Shown: positions 46,272 through 54,937, numbered from the stretch's first letter. The stretch: DNA of 64,000 bases from Nocardia cyriacigeorgica (GCF_010858045.1 NZ_JAAGVC010000007.1:1-64000), one strand, 5' to 3'. Program-made: numbers and translations. The notes: generated by a model from the letters alone, not told the origin.

Positions 46272-48812
46272 TCAGTCGCCGGTGTCGTAACCGAGTCGCA
46301 CGTCGTGCGACACCTCACCGCCGGACACCATCACCTGCCCGGAGACCGCCGGATATCCGCGCGCGACGATCGTGTACCGGCCGACCGGAAGATCCGGCAC
46401 CACGTACCGTCCGTGCTCATCGGTGCGGGTGGTGGCGGTCAGTTCGCCGGTGGCGTCGAGCACGGTGATCTGGGCGTCGGCAACGGTGCGGCCGTCCTCG
46501 GTTTCGGCCGTGCCGACCAGCACCGCCATCGGCGTCAGCTCGATATCGTGGCGCAGCACACCGGTGTCGGGCACCGCGAGGGTGCTGGCGTCCGGGCGCA
46601 TATGGTCGGCTACTGCCACCAGCGTGTAGGAGCCAGCGACCACGCCTTCGCACACATAGCTGCCGTCCGCGCCGGTCACCGCCGCGGCTACCACCTCGCC
46701 CCGCTGATCGGTCAATGTCACGGTCGCACCGGTCAGCGGATCTCCGCTGCCGGCCGAACGCACCACACCGGACAGCCGCCCGGACCCGAGCAGCGTCAGA
46801 TCGAGTCGCTGCGGCTGCGGTCCGACGGTCACATTGACCGCGGTGGGCTGATGCCCGCTCGCCGACGCGATCAGCACATAGCTGCCCGCGTCCGCGGTCG
46901 GGAAGGCGAATGCGCCATGCGCATCACCGGTGGCGCGCGCGGCCTGACGGCCCTTCGGATCGATCAGGGTGAGCGCCGCGTCGGGGACCGGCTGCCCGTC
47001 CTCGCGATGGACCCGACCGGCGATCGCGACGTGCTCGCCAAAGTCGCCGCGGGGCGCGAATGCGGCGGTCACGCTGGCCTCGGGCGCGCCGTGACCGTTG
47101 GACTCCGCGTGCCTGGCCGCGGCGGCCAGCACCGGCTCGGGCTCCGACAGCGCCTGCGCGGCGCCTTCCCACACCTGATCCTCGTCCCAGGACGAAGCGG
47201 CTGCCTTGTCGGTCGAGGCCGCATCCGGTGCGGTCGCCGGTATCGGTGCGTCCTGGAGCGGGATCTCCTTCATGAACATCAGCACCACGCACGCCAGCAA
47301 CGCCACTGCGGCCGCGGCATAGAACACGCCCTGCATGGAGTCGGTGAAGCCGGTCAGGATCGGCGCCCGCACCTCCGGCGGCAGCGTGGCGATCACACTG
47401 GTGTTGCTCTGCAGGTCGCCGAGGGCGGCGGCGTCGAAGCCGGGCGGCAGCGTGCCGCCGAACGCGTCGGTGATCTTGCGCGGCAGCAGATTGAACAGGA
47501 TGGTCAGGAAGATCGCGACGCCGAGGGTGCCGCCCATCTGCCGGAAGAACGTCGCCGATGCCGTCGACACACCCATATCCGACCGCGGGCCCGCGTTCTG
47601 CGCGGCGATGATCAGCGTCTGCATGCAGGCGCCGAGCCCGAGCCCGATGACGCCGCCGTAGACCAGCGGCTGCCACAGTGCGCTGTCGTAATGCACCTGC
47701 GCGTACAGCACGGCGCCCACCGCGATGATGAAGGTGCCCGCCACCGGCAGGATCTTGTAGCGGCCGGTGCGTTTGGTGATCTGCCCGGCCACACCGGAAC
47801 CGATCATGATGCCGAGCACCAGTGGCAGCATCAGCAGCCCCGCTTTGGTGGGCGAATACCCGCGCACCACCTGGAAGTACTGCGGCACCATGGTGATCGC
47901 GCCGAACATCGCCACACCGACGATGAATCCGCCCGCGATGGTGACGCTGAACGTCGAGTTCTTGAACAACCGCAGCGGGATCAGCGCCGCGTCCTTCATC
48001 AGGAACTCGATCAGCACGAACAGCAGCAGCCCGGCCGCGCCGATGCCGTAGCAGGTCAGCGCCTTGTGCGAATCCCAGCCCCAATGCCTGCCCTGTTCGG
48101 CCACGATCAGCAGCGGCACCACACAGATCGCCAGGGCTATCGCGCCGAGCCAGTCGATGCGGTGGTTCTGCCGTTGATGCGGAACATTGAGCACCTTCGC
48201 CACCACGATCATCGCCAGCACCCCGACCGGCACGTTCACCAGGAACACCCAGCGCCACCCCTCGATACCGCCGAGGATGTCGTAATCGGAGAAGAAGCCG
48301 CCGAGCACCGGGCCGAGCACCGTCGCGCCACCGAAGACGATCATGAAATAGCCCTGGTAGCGCACCCGTTCGCGGGCAGGCACGATGTCGCCGATGATGG
48401 TGAACGCCAGCGACATCAGCCCGCCCGCGCCGAGGCCCTGGAACGCGCGGAACGCGGCGAGTTGATACATCGAGGTGGCGAAGGTGCAGGCCACCGAACC
48501 GATGACGAACAGCCCGATCGCGATGAGATAGAACGGTTTGCGGCCGTAGATGTCGGCGAGTTTGCCGTACAGCGGTGTGGTGATGGTCGCGGTGATCAGA
48601 TAGGCGGTGGTGGCCCACGCCTGTTCGTCGAAGCCGTGCAAGCTGTTGGCGATCTTGACGATCGCGACGCTCACGATGTTCTGGTCCAGCGCGGCCAGGA
48701 ACATGCCGAGCAACAGGCCGGAGAGAATCGTCAGCACCTGCCGATGTGACAGGGTGGTGCTCTCGCCGGTCTCCGGGGGCCCCGCGTCCGCCCGGGTGGT
48801 CGATGTGGTCAT
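46272..48812 (-). CDS. DHA2-family MFS exporter fused to carboxypeptidase-regulatory-like domains
   Basis: The first ~510 of 846 residues are a 14-helix drug:H+ antiporter ('LSGLLLGMFLAALDQNIVSVAI', 'LADIYGRKPFY' motif A, 'GPVLGGFFSD' motif C). A linker of ~75 residues leads to three ~75-residue beta-sandwich units of the carboxypeptidase-regulatory-like type, each with G-x-[VA] ... D-x-x-G ... G-x-Y near the end. The last TM count would place the tail inside the cell, which is unexpected for such domains. ATG 48812. Operator-like palindromes lie upstream. Confidence 0.9.
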   Translation of the reverse strand: MTTSTTRADAGPPETGESTTLSHRQVLTILSGLLLGMFLAALDQNIVSVAIVKIANSLHGFDEQAWATTAYLITATITTPLYGKLADIYGRKPFYLIAIGLFVIGSVACTFATSMYQLAAFRAFQGLGAGGLMSLAFTIIGDIVPARERVRYQGYFMIVFGGATVLGPVLGGFFSDYDILGGIEGWRWVFLVNVPVGVLAMIVVAKVLNVPHQRQNHRIDWLGAIALAICVVPLLIVAEQGRHWGWDSHKALTCYGIGAAGLLLFVLIEFLMKDAALIPLRLFKNSTFSVTIAGGFIVGVAMFGAITMVPQYFQVVRGYSPTKAGLLMLPLVLGIMIGSGVAGQITKRTGRYKILPVAGTFIIAVGAVLYAQVHYDSALWQPLVYGGVIGLGLGACMQTLIIAAQNAGPRSDMGVSTASATFFRQMGGTLGVAIFLTILFNLLPRKITDAFGGTLPPGFDAAALGDLQSNTSVIATLPPEVRAPILTGFTDSMQGVFYAAAAVALLACVVLMFMKEIPLQDAPIPATAPDAASTDKAAASSWDEDQVWEGAAQALSEPEPVLAAAARHAESNGHGAPEASVTAAFAPRGDFGEHVAIAGRVHREDGQPVPDAALTLIDPKGRQAARATGDAHGAFAFPTADAGSYVLIASASGHQPTAVNVTVGPQPQRLDLTLLGSGRLSGVVRSAGSGDPLTGATVTLTDQRGEVVAAAVTGADGSYVCEGVVAGSYTLVAVADHMRPDASTLAVPDTGVLRHDIELTPMAVLVGTAETEDGRTVADAQITVLDATGELTATTRTDEHGRYVVPDLPVGRYTIVARGYPAVSGQVMVSGGEVSHDVRLGYDTGD

Positions 48813-49121
48813 GTGAGCCCTGATTCTGGTCTGGTAGCCGTGGCTGGGGAGCGCGCGCTGCGGCGCGGCCGTCGACCGGATGGGCGGCGCGTGATCAGGC
48901 TGTGCGCCCCAGCAGAATTGTTTAGCAACAGCAACTAGTTGCGTCGGCCAACTATACAGTTGCCGGATGTGTCGGCCGTCACCGGGTTCGCGCGGGCTTG
49001 TGCGCACCGTCGATGGGAATCAATGGTTTCGCCGACAACGGTGCATCGACTATGAATGTGGGGTGCCACAGCCACGTGTGATCGTCTGCCCGCCTTCCGA
49101 TCCGTGCCGCAGGGAGTCGAT
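48813..49121. other. 309-bp divergent control region
   Basis: No gene is seen here. It holds the upstream regions of the MFS gene (minus) and of the membrane protein at 49122 (plus). The AT-richer centre (48915-48965) carries the palindromes listed separately, and TATACAGT (48953-48960) could act as a -10 for the plus strand. Confidence 0.6.
48931..48962. promoter_or_regulatory. Paired CAACT/AGTTG palindromes upstream of the MFS gene
   Basis: GCAACTAGTTGC (48931-48942) is a perfect 12-bp palindrome; CAACT-ATAC-AGTTG (48949-48962) repeats the half-sites with a 4-bp spacer. An extra GCAAC lies at 48925-48929. The cluster fits an operator of a TetR- or MarR-type regulator, but no such gene is adjacent. 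Confidence 0.5.
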
Positions 49122-50738
49122 GTGACCATCGAGCACCCCATCGCGCAGCCCGTCGAGGACGAGGTCTCACAGCTGGCGCAGCGGGTCGAGAAAGCCCGCG
49201 GCCGGCTGGCCTACCAGTTCGATCCGGCGCTCACCGACGCCCTGTCGGAAGAAGAACTGCGCGCCGAACGCGAACTCGCCGAGCGCATTCGCGTCCAGGA
49301 CCGGGCACAACGCTGGAAACAGGCCCAGGCGGCGGCCGCCGCCGCCGACCGTGCCAGGCAGACCACCGAAGAAATCGAGAAGGCCGACATTCGAGATCTC
49401 TTGTTAGCCCGCAAGGCAATCGCCAACCAGCAGCGCGAATCCAGTCCGCACGCCAAACTGGCCTCGCTCTACCGTCACCGCTCGTGGTCGCTGCGCGCAC
49501 TGGCCGGTGTGGTGGCGGCGGGCATGTTGTGGTCGGCGGTCAATGTGCAGCACAACATCGCCCCCGGCGGGCCCGGCGACCCGCTGTACTGGTTCAGCTA
49601 TCTGATCGAGGCGATGATCAGCGTCTGCCTCATCATCATCATGATCGGCACCAACAAGGTCGCCGAATGGGGTGTGGTCGACAACCGCCAGAAGGTCGCC
49701 GCCGCCGAAATCGCCCTGCTGGCCCTGACTGTCAGCCTGAACACCTACCCGTATGTGCGTGACGCGCAGTGGTACGAGGCTGCCGTGCACGCCGTGGCTC
49801 CGGTGATGATCGGCGTCGCGTTGCTCATCCACGACGCCGTCAGCGCCCGGTACGGTCTTGCCATCGCGCGGGCGACCGAGCAGGTCAGGGAATTGCCGGA
49901 TCCGGCCGAGCAGATCCGCAATCGGCTGCCCGACATCAACAGTTTCCGGTTGAGCGCGCCCGATTACGCGTTGCAGCAGCCCGCGTCGATGGATCCCGAA
50001 CCCGCGGTGCGGGAGGAGGTTCCGGCCGAGGCGGCGGAGCCGGAGATCGAGGGTGAGGCCGCCGAGGCCGAGACCGAGGTGCTCGAGCAGGAGCCTGCCG
50101 CAGAGCCCGCGCCGAAGGCGGCTTTCCGTAGCTCGGGCAAGCCGGCGACGCCGAAGATCCCGGTGTCGTTCGACGACGATGTGTTCCTCGGTTCTGCCGA
50201 GAAGGCGCCGGCCTCGGCGACGCGTGCCGGCACCAATGGTGTCGCGGCCGAGAGCAAGGCTGCTGCCGGCGTGTCCGATGGTGCGCGAACGGCCGAGCAG
50301 CGTTCGGTGAAGACGAGCGAGCCGGTGAACGGCGCTGCCACCACGTCGAGCGCGAAGGTGGGCGCCTCGTCGAACGGTGCTGCCCAGCCGGTGTCGAAGC
50401 CCGCCGCGAAGACTCCGGCGCCGGAGTCGCGCTCGACCTCGACGGCCTTCCGCTCGGCCGCGGCGCCGAAGCCGGCCGAGCCCACGGTGAGCATCGACCG
50501 GCCCGAACCGGCCCCGGCGTTCAGCGCCGTCGCCTCCTCGGACAGCCCGAAGATCGGTGCGCTGCGTGGGCGCAAAGCCAAGAGCAAGGCGTCCGAGGCC
50601 GAACCCGCGCTGCACGAGGTCGTGCAGGCCACCAGCATCTACGACACCGGCCAGTTCCGCATCGCCGAAGAGCTGGAACGCGAACTCGCCGAGATGCAGG
50701 CCGCACGTCGTCGCGCCAGGACCAGCAAGCAGCGCTGA
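49122..50738 (+). CDS. Multi-pass membrane protein with long low-complexity tail (Spd/DUF2637-like?)
   Basis: 538 aa. Residues ~20-110 are a charged helix (coiled-coil-like), ~120-235 contain four hydrophobic helices ('LRALAGVVAAGMLWSAVNVQ', 'LIEAMISVCLIIIMIG', 'AEIALLALTVSLNTY', 'APVMIGVALLIHDAV'), and ~270-500 are Ala/Pro/Glu/Ser-rich and disordered, ending in a basic helix. The membrane core reminds me of spread/DUF2637 proteins from actinomycete plasmids and integrative elements, but I am not sure. GTG 49122 follows AGGGAG. No other mobile-element gene is adjacent. Confidence 0.7.
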   Translation: MTIEHPIAQPVEDEVSQLAQRVEKARGRLAYQFDPALTDALSEEELRAERELAERIRVQDRAQRWKQAQAAAAAADRARQTTEEIEKADIRDLLLARKAIANQQRESSPHAKLASLYRHRSWSLRALAGVVAAGMLWSAVNVQHNIAPGGPGDPLYWFSYLIEAMISVCLIIIMIGTNKVAEWGVVDNRQKVAAAEIALLALTVSLNTYPYVRDAQWYEAAVHAVAPVMIGVALLIHDAVSARYGLAIARATEQVRELPDPAEQIRNRLPDINSFRLSAPDYALQQPASMDPEPAVREEVPAEAAEPEIEGEAAEAETEVLEQEPAAEPAPKAAFRSSGKPATPKIPVSFDDDVFLGSAEKAPASATRAGTNGVAAESKAAAGVSDGARTAEQRSVKTSEPVNGAATTSSAKVGASSNGAAQPVSKPAAKTPAPESRSTSTAFRSAAAPKPAEPTVSIDRPEPAPAFSAVASSDSPKIGALRGRKAKSKASEAEPALHEVVQATSIYDTGQFRIAEELERELAEMQAARRRARTSKQR

Positions 50739-51073
50739 CCGCCTGCCCTCGGCGTCAGGGTCGCAGGGCGAAGTCTGCCGATCGTTGCGCGCTCGGCCAG
50801 GGCGGCCACTCCGCTGGCCCGTCGCCAGTTCGTGGACGGACGGCGCCCCCGGCGGATAGACGCAGGCCTCGCGCAGCGCGTCGCGTTCGCGCATGAGCGC
50901 GCCGACGATCTCGCGTGCGTGCTCATGAGCATGCGGATGTGCAGCCCGATCAGGTGGATCTGGTGGCGGAAGTCGCATGGGACGCGAAGTTTGTCCCGCA
51001 CTTTTCGATGACAGGCGAAAAGAACGCGGCTACGCTGTCATTATTCGATAGGTGTCGAAGAGACGGAGCTGCG
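50739..51073. other. 335-bp region without a supported gene
   Basis: No convincing gene on either strand. A minus-strand stretch at ~50760-50930 reads like part of a helical protein in two frames, but has no start or SD, and could be a decayed gene. The last ~50 bases are AT-richer and probably hold the promoter of the ArsR gene; TCGATA-GG-TGTCGA (51044-51057) is a weak inverted repeat. Confidence 0.5.
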
Positions 51074-51400
51074 GTGCCGCTGGGACGTTGGAAGTCCGCC
51101 GACCACCCCGCGATCGAGGAGGTCGCGATCGATGATGTGCTGCACGCACTGGCCGACCCGACCCGTCGCCGGATCGTGCGCGCCCTGCTCGCCGACGGCG
51201 ACAGACCGTGCGGCACCTTCGATCTCGGCGTCGCCGCCTCCACCCTCAGCCACCACTTCAAGGCCCTGCGCAAAGCCGGCATCATCCGTCAGTTCGACGT
51301 CGGCCGTCAGCGCATGAACACGCTGCGACTGGACGAACTCGGCACCCGGTTCCCGGGTCTGGTCGACTCGATCCTGTCGATGTCCGAACCCGACCGCTGA
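51074..51400 (+). CDS. ArsR-family HTH regulator
   Basis: A 108-aa winged-helix regulator: 'VLHALADPTRRRIVRALLADGDRPCGTFDLGVAASTLSHHFKALRKAGIIRQFDVGRQRMNTLR'-type features, with recognition helix STLSHHFKALR. Only one Cys, so no ArsR metal thiolate site is evident. GTG 51074 follows ACGGAG at 5 bases. Forms an operon with the small membrane protein that follows. Confidence 0.88.
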   Translation: MPLGRWKSADHPAIEEVAIDDVLHALADPTRRRIVRALLADGDRPCGTFDLGVAASTLSHHFKALRKAGIIRQFDVGRQRMNTLRLDELGTRFPGLVDSILSMSEPDR

Positions 51401-51419
51401 GCTGCCTCAGGAGTCCATC

Positions 51420-51770
51420 ATGCCGACGATCATGTTCGCCCGGATCGCCGCCGTCCCGGTCAGCGCCTGGCTCATCGCCCAGTTGACCTTCGATACCACC
51501 TATCGCACCGACAACATCTTCGCCGCACCGGATTTCGTCTTCTCGCTGGTGCTGCTGATCGCGGCCTTCCTGCCCGCTCGAATCGCGCTGCCCGCGTTGA
51601 CCGCGGGATTCTTCTTCGGTTCCGGCGTCATCACCGTCGCCGCGCTCGACCGATTCCACCGTGCGCAATTCGGCGCCGGGATCCTCGACCTCGTCATCGC
51701 CGCGATCTACCTGACGTGCGCCGCATTCCTCGTGGCGCGCACAATTCGTCGGATCGAGCCCGCAGGCTAG
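51420..51770 (+). CDS. Small four-helix membrane protein
   Basis: A 116-aa protein with about four hydrophobic helices ('RIAAVPVSAWLIAQLTF', 'FVFSLVLLIAAFLPARIALP', 'LTAGFFFGSGVITVAAL', 'ILDLVIAAIYLTCAAFLVA'). Follows the ArsR gene by 19 bases with CAGGAG before ATG 51420, so the regulator probably controls it. Function unknown. Its stop overlaps the convergent methyltransferase end by 4 bases. Confidence 0.78.
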   Translation: MPTIMFARIAAVPVSAWLIAQLTFDTTYRTDNIFAAPDFVFSLVLLIAAFLPARIALPALTAGFFFGSGVITVAALDRFHRAQFGAGILDLVIAAIYLTCAAFLVARTIRRIEPAG

Positions 51771-52564
51771 GGGACCGGTGTGTGGACCAGGATCTCCAGC
51801 CGGACGAAGGTCTGGTCGTAGGTGCCGTCCGGGGCGCGCAATTCGTCGACGGCGTCGGCGAGTTCCTCGGCCAGGCGCGCGTGTGCGGCCGCGGGAGCCT
51901 GCCGGGTGAGTGCGACCGCCGCGGTGGTGCGCAGCATGGCGGCCAGCTCGTCGCGGGTGAACGGGCGACGCTGCGGCACCGCGCGCACGCCGTCGTCGGG
52001 GATGACGAATCCGGCCGCGGCGAGCAATTCGGCCACGGGCGCCGGCTCCGGGAACGGTTCGGGCGGGCGCAGGTCATGGGCGCGGGCGACGCGCTCGAGC
52101 AGGCCGATCACCCCTGGCGCGTTCCCCGCCGCGGCAGACTCGGAGTGATACCAGCCATCGGGACGCAGCACCCGGTGCACCGCGGCGAAGACCCGCGGGT
52201 AGGCCGAGATCGGCAGCCAGTGCAACATCGCGCGGCTCACCACGAGATCGACCGTCCCCGGCGGGATCAGGCCGTCGAAATCCGTGGCCGAAGCGGTGAG
52301 GAACTCCAGGTTGGCGCCGGCCCGACGCCGAGCGGTGGCGAGCATGGACGGGTCCTGATCGATTCCGATGACCAGTCCGTCGGGAACCGATGCGCTGATC
52401 TTCGCGGTGAATTCCCCGGTACCGCACCCGAGATCGACCACCGTGTCCCACGCCCGAGGCGGATGGCGGGCCAGAAACCAGTCGTCGACCGCGCGATGAT
52501 GCTCGGCGGCTGCCGAGTACTCCTCGCCACGCCACCCCGCACCCGCCGAACCGCCGAGGTTCAT
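51767..52564 (-). CDS. SAM-dependent class I methyltransferase (trans-aconitate methyltransferase-like)
   Basis: 265 aa with SAM motif I VVDLGCGTGEF, 'GIDQDPSML', 'SRAMLHWLP' and 'VLRPDGWYHSESAAAG'. The arrangement resembles Tam-like methyltransferases; substrate not determinable. ATG 52564 gives the usual 'AGAGWRGEEYSAAAEHHRAVDDWFL' leader. It is divergent from the PadR gene with only 64 bp between the chosen starts. Confidence 0.85.
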   Translation of the reverse strand: MNLGGSAGAGWRGEEYSAAAEHHRAVDDWFLARHPPRAWDTVVDLGCGTGEFTAKISASVPDGLVIGIDQDPSMLATARRRAGANLEFLTASATDFDGLIPPGTVDLVVSRAMLHWLPISAYPRVFAAVHRVLRPDGWYHSESAAAGNAPGVIGLLERVARAHDLRPPEPFPEPAPVAELLAAAGFVIPDDGVRAVPQRRPFTRDELAAMLRTTAAVALTRQAPAAAHARLAEELADAVDELRAPDGTYDQTFVRLEILVHTPVP

Positions 52565-52628
52565 ATCTTCGATGCTAATCCCGCGCCGCATCCTCGAGCT
52601 CATCCGGAGAGTAGAACCGGCGCCCGAC

Positions 52629-53189
52629 ATGGCGGATCTCGGAGCGCAGGACCACATCGTGCTGGGCTTGATCGCCCGCCACGGCCCGCTCACCCCCTAT
52701 GACCTGAAGGCCCGCATCGAGGAGAGCGTCGACTACTTCTGGCCGATTCCGCACGCCCAGCTCTATCGGATCCCGGTGCGTTTGGCCGAACAGGGTCTGC
52801 TGCGTGAGGAAGCCGAAGAAGGAGGGCGCAGGCGGCGGGTCTTCCACCTGACCGGCAAGGGCCGCGAGCGCCTACGCGAGTGGCTCGCCGATCCCGCGAC
52901 CCCGCCCGCCGAAACCAGGGACCCGGCCCAGCTCAAACTCTTCTTCGTCGACCTCGGCGATCCGGACGATGTCGTCGGCTTGGCCCGCCACCAGTCCGCG
53001 GAGCATCGCCGCTGGCTCGATCACTACCGCAAGCTCTACGACGCCATCGATCACACCGGAGGCGATGTGCGCGCCGTCGCGCGAGCCCGGATCCTCCAGC
53101 TCGGTATCGGGCATGAGCAGGCGTACGTGGATTTCTGGGAGGAGCTGGCCGCCGATTCCGAAGGGCCGACGACTCGGAACAGCAAGTAG
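52629..53189 (+). CDS. PadR-family transcriptional regulator
   Basis: A 186-aa regulator with the PadR winged helix ('HIVLGLIARHGPLTPYDLKARIEESVDYFWPIPHAQLYR', recognised by its FWPIPHAQLYR core) and a helical C-terminal Vir_act_alpha_C-like domain. ATG 52629 gives the standard N-terminus; an ATG at 52572 would add 19 residues and nearly touch the divergent methyltransferase start. It likely controls that gene and itself. Confidence 0.87.
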   Translation: MADLGAQDHIVLGLIARHGPLTPYDLKARIEESVDYFWPIPHAQLYRIPVRLAEQGLLREEAEEGGRRRRVFHLTGKGRERLREWLADPATPPAETRDPAQLKLFFVDLGDPDDVVGLARHQSAEHRRWLDHYRKLYDAIDHTGGDVRAVARARILQLGIGHEQAYVDFWEELAADSEGPTTRNSK

Positions 53190-53206
53190 CGCAGGGTATT
53201 CGCGCG

Positions 53207-53242
53207 GACGTGGGGCGCTCAGATGTCTGAGCGCCCCACGTC
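53207..53242. terminator. Bidirectional hairpin between padR and the His-rich gene
   Basis: A perfect 17-bp inverted repeat (53207-53223 with 53226-53242) lies between converging genes. With only 2 spacer bases the real loop is formed by opening the top pairs. Confidence 0.85.
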
Positions 53243-53294
53243 GGATGCGTAGTCGGAGGTTGGCGACCGCCGTCCACAGGAGCATCTGCTCGGA

Positions 53295-54320
53295 TCAGCC
53301 TTGCGGGGTGCGCACGGTGAACGCCGCGGTGCGGACCGTGTCGCCGTGCTCGAAGTCGAGGAACAGCCGGTAGGTGCCGGGGCCAGGGACCGCGGTGTGG
53401 AACGAGATGTCCGGGCCGGGGGCGGTGACGCCGTCCCCCGGTTCACCGTTCGGGTGGACGTGGACGTAGGCCAGATCGCCGGCCCGGATGATCACGAGGT
53501 GACCGAATGCGGCGAGGTAGGGCTGCAGATCGGTGACCGGGGCACCGTCCTTGCGCACGGTGAGGGTGAGCAGGCTGCCCGCGCCGGTGGTGAGATCGCC
53601 CGCGAGCTCGACCTCGTAGCCGTCCACCTGGTACTTCCGGGCCGCCTCCGGAACCGGCCGAGGCGCGTACTCGCCGGCCACCGCCAGATCCGCGCCCAGC
53701 GTGATGGTCTTTCCGAGCGCCTGTGGCGAAATGTCGGTGAACACCCGATATGCGCCCGCGTCCGGCAGGTTCAACCGCACCGACCAGGTGCCGTCCGCCG
53801 ACAGTTCCGGATGCACATGCCAGAACCCGGTCAGCTCGCGCGGCACGACGATCAGATGCAGTTGCTTGTCATGGATCGGGGTGTAGTCGGTGACCGGCCG
53901 GCCGTCCGGGCCAATGATCCGGAACCGGAAATCGACCTCGCCCGGCTGGATGATCGTGTCGGCGAGTTCGAGGGTGTAGCCGTCCTGGGTGATCAGGAGA
54001 CCGCCAGGGAATTCTGATGCGCCGTGAGCTGAGTGGTCTGCATGGCCGGCGTGGGCTGCGTGACCGGCGTGGGCCGCATGGCCGGCGTAGTCGGCGTGCG
54101 CTGCGTGGTCGGCGTGCGCTGCTCGGTTGGTGTGGGCTGCGTGATCGCCGTGCGCTCCATGACCGCCGTGGGCTGCGTGATCACCATGATCGGCGTGCCC
54201 GGTGTGGGCCGTCAGTGCGGCGGCGTCGTGGCCCGCATGGTCGGCGTGAGCCGTGGCATGACCATCCGGTCCGGGATGGGTGGTGTGTGCCGAATGGTTG
54301 GTGTGGGCAGTGGTGCTCAT
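53295..54320 (-). CDS. His-rich putative copper-binding protein
   Basis: 341 aa. Residues 1-98 are built of AHADHAAH-type His/Ala repeats (over 30 His), followed by two beta-sandwich domains containing FWHVHPE and YVHVHPNGEPG, each with an HxHP motif. No signal peptide, so the His-rich tail is cytoplasmic unless it is exported by another route. A CsoR-like palindrome overlaps its promoter, supporting copper induction. The role may be copper sequestration (inference). Confidence 0.82.
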   Translation of the reverse strand: MSTTAHTNHSAHTTHPGPDGHATAHADHAGHDAAALTAHTGHADHGDHAAHGGHGAHGDHAAHTNRAAHADHAAHADYAGHAAHAGHAAHAGHADHSAHGASEFPGGLLITQDGYTLELADTIIQPGEVDFRFRIIGPDGRPVTDYTPIHDKQLHLIVVPRELTGFWHVHPELSADGTWSVRLNLPDAGAYRVFTDISPQALGKTITLGADLAVAGEYAPRPVPEAARKYQVDGYEVELAGDLTTGAGSLLTLTVRKDGAPVTDLQPYLAAFGHLVIIRAGDLAYVHVHPNGEPGDGVTAPGPDISFHTAVPGPGTYRLFLDFEHGDTVRTAAFTVRTPQG

Positions 54321-54376
54321 GATCGTCGTCCTTACCGCTCGTCGTCTGTGGCTTGTTCGTCCGTTGCCACAAACCT

Positions 54377-54393
54377 ATACCCCCTAGGGGTAT
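54377..54393. promoter_or_regulatory. CsoR-type operator upstream of the His-rich gene
   Basis: ATACCCCCTAGGGGTAT is a perfect or near-perfect palindrome of the kind bound by the copper sensor CsoR. On the minus strand a TATAGG -10 box overlaps its downstream edge, so binding would block transcription of the gene at 54320. The regulator gene is not in this window. Confidence 0.75.
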
Positions 54394-54544
54394 CTAGCAA
54401 CGCGCCGTTCAGTGATCCCGATCACACCGAGCGGACCGGCGAAAAATTTCGGCCGGGATGTCGATTCGCGTGCCCCCGGCTCCGACGTTCCGGGTGAGGA
54501 TGGACCCGGACCGGTCCGTCACCGCACCAGACCGAGGAGCATCG

Positions 54545-54937
54545 ATGAAGTACGTGATCCTGATTCATTCGAATCCGCAGCCGTGGGGGCATCCCACCGG
54601 CGATTTCCTGCCCGAGTTCCAGGCCTTGCCCGAGCAGGAGCGGGAGCGGATCAACGCCGATTTCGAGCGGCTGCTCACCGAGATGCAGGACAGGGGCGAA
54701 CTGGTCGGCGGTGAGGCGCTCGGGGCGCCGGAGTCCGCTCGGCTGTACCGCTGGGACGACGGCAAGCCCCTGCCGACCGACGGGCCGTATTCGGAATCGA
54801 AGGAGCATCTGGCCGGCTTCTTCCTGATCGACGTCGACAGCCACGAACGCGCCGAGCAGCTCGCCGCTCAGTTCGCGGGTCCCGGCGAAACGGTCGAGCT
54901 GCGTCCAACCATGTGGCCGGGTGGCGAGGACCAGTGA
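54545..54937 (+). CDS. YCII/DGPF-domain protein
   Basis: A 130-aa protein of the DGPF (YCII-related) family: 'KYVILIHSNPQPW', 'TDGPYSESKEHLAGFFLIDVDSHERAEQLAAQF'. ATG 54545 follows GAGGAG. Overlaps the sigma factor gene by 4 bp. DGPF genes are regularly paired with ECF42 sigma factors and are thought to be their targets or partners (family knowledge). Confidence 0.9.
   Translation: MKYVILIHSNPQPWGHPTGDFLPEFQALPEQERERINADFERLLTEMQDRGELVGGEALGAPESARLYRWDDGKPLPTDGPYSESKEHLAGFFLIDVDSHERAEQLAAQFAGPGETVELRPTMWPGGEDQ

Noticed and set aside
46056..48749. An 897-codon open frame on the plus strand opposite the MFS gene
   Set aside because: It is the antisense of a clear MFS exporter; its product is a His/Arg/Gln-rich low-complexity string without domains or SD, a usual by-product of high GC third positions.
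50760..50950. A minus-strand helical-looking peptide in the gap before the ArsR gene
   Set aside because: It needs two frames to read, has no start with SD and no family likeness I can name; mentioned only as a possible relic.
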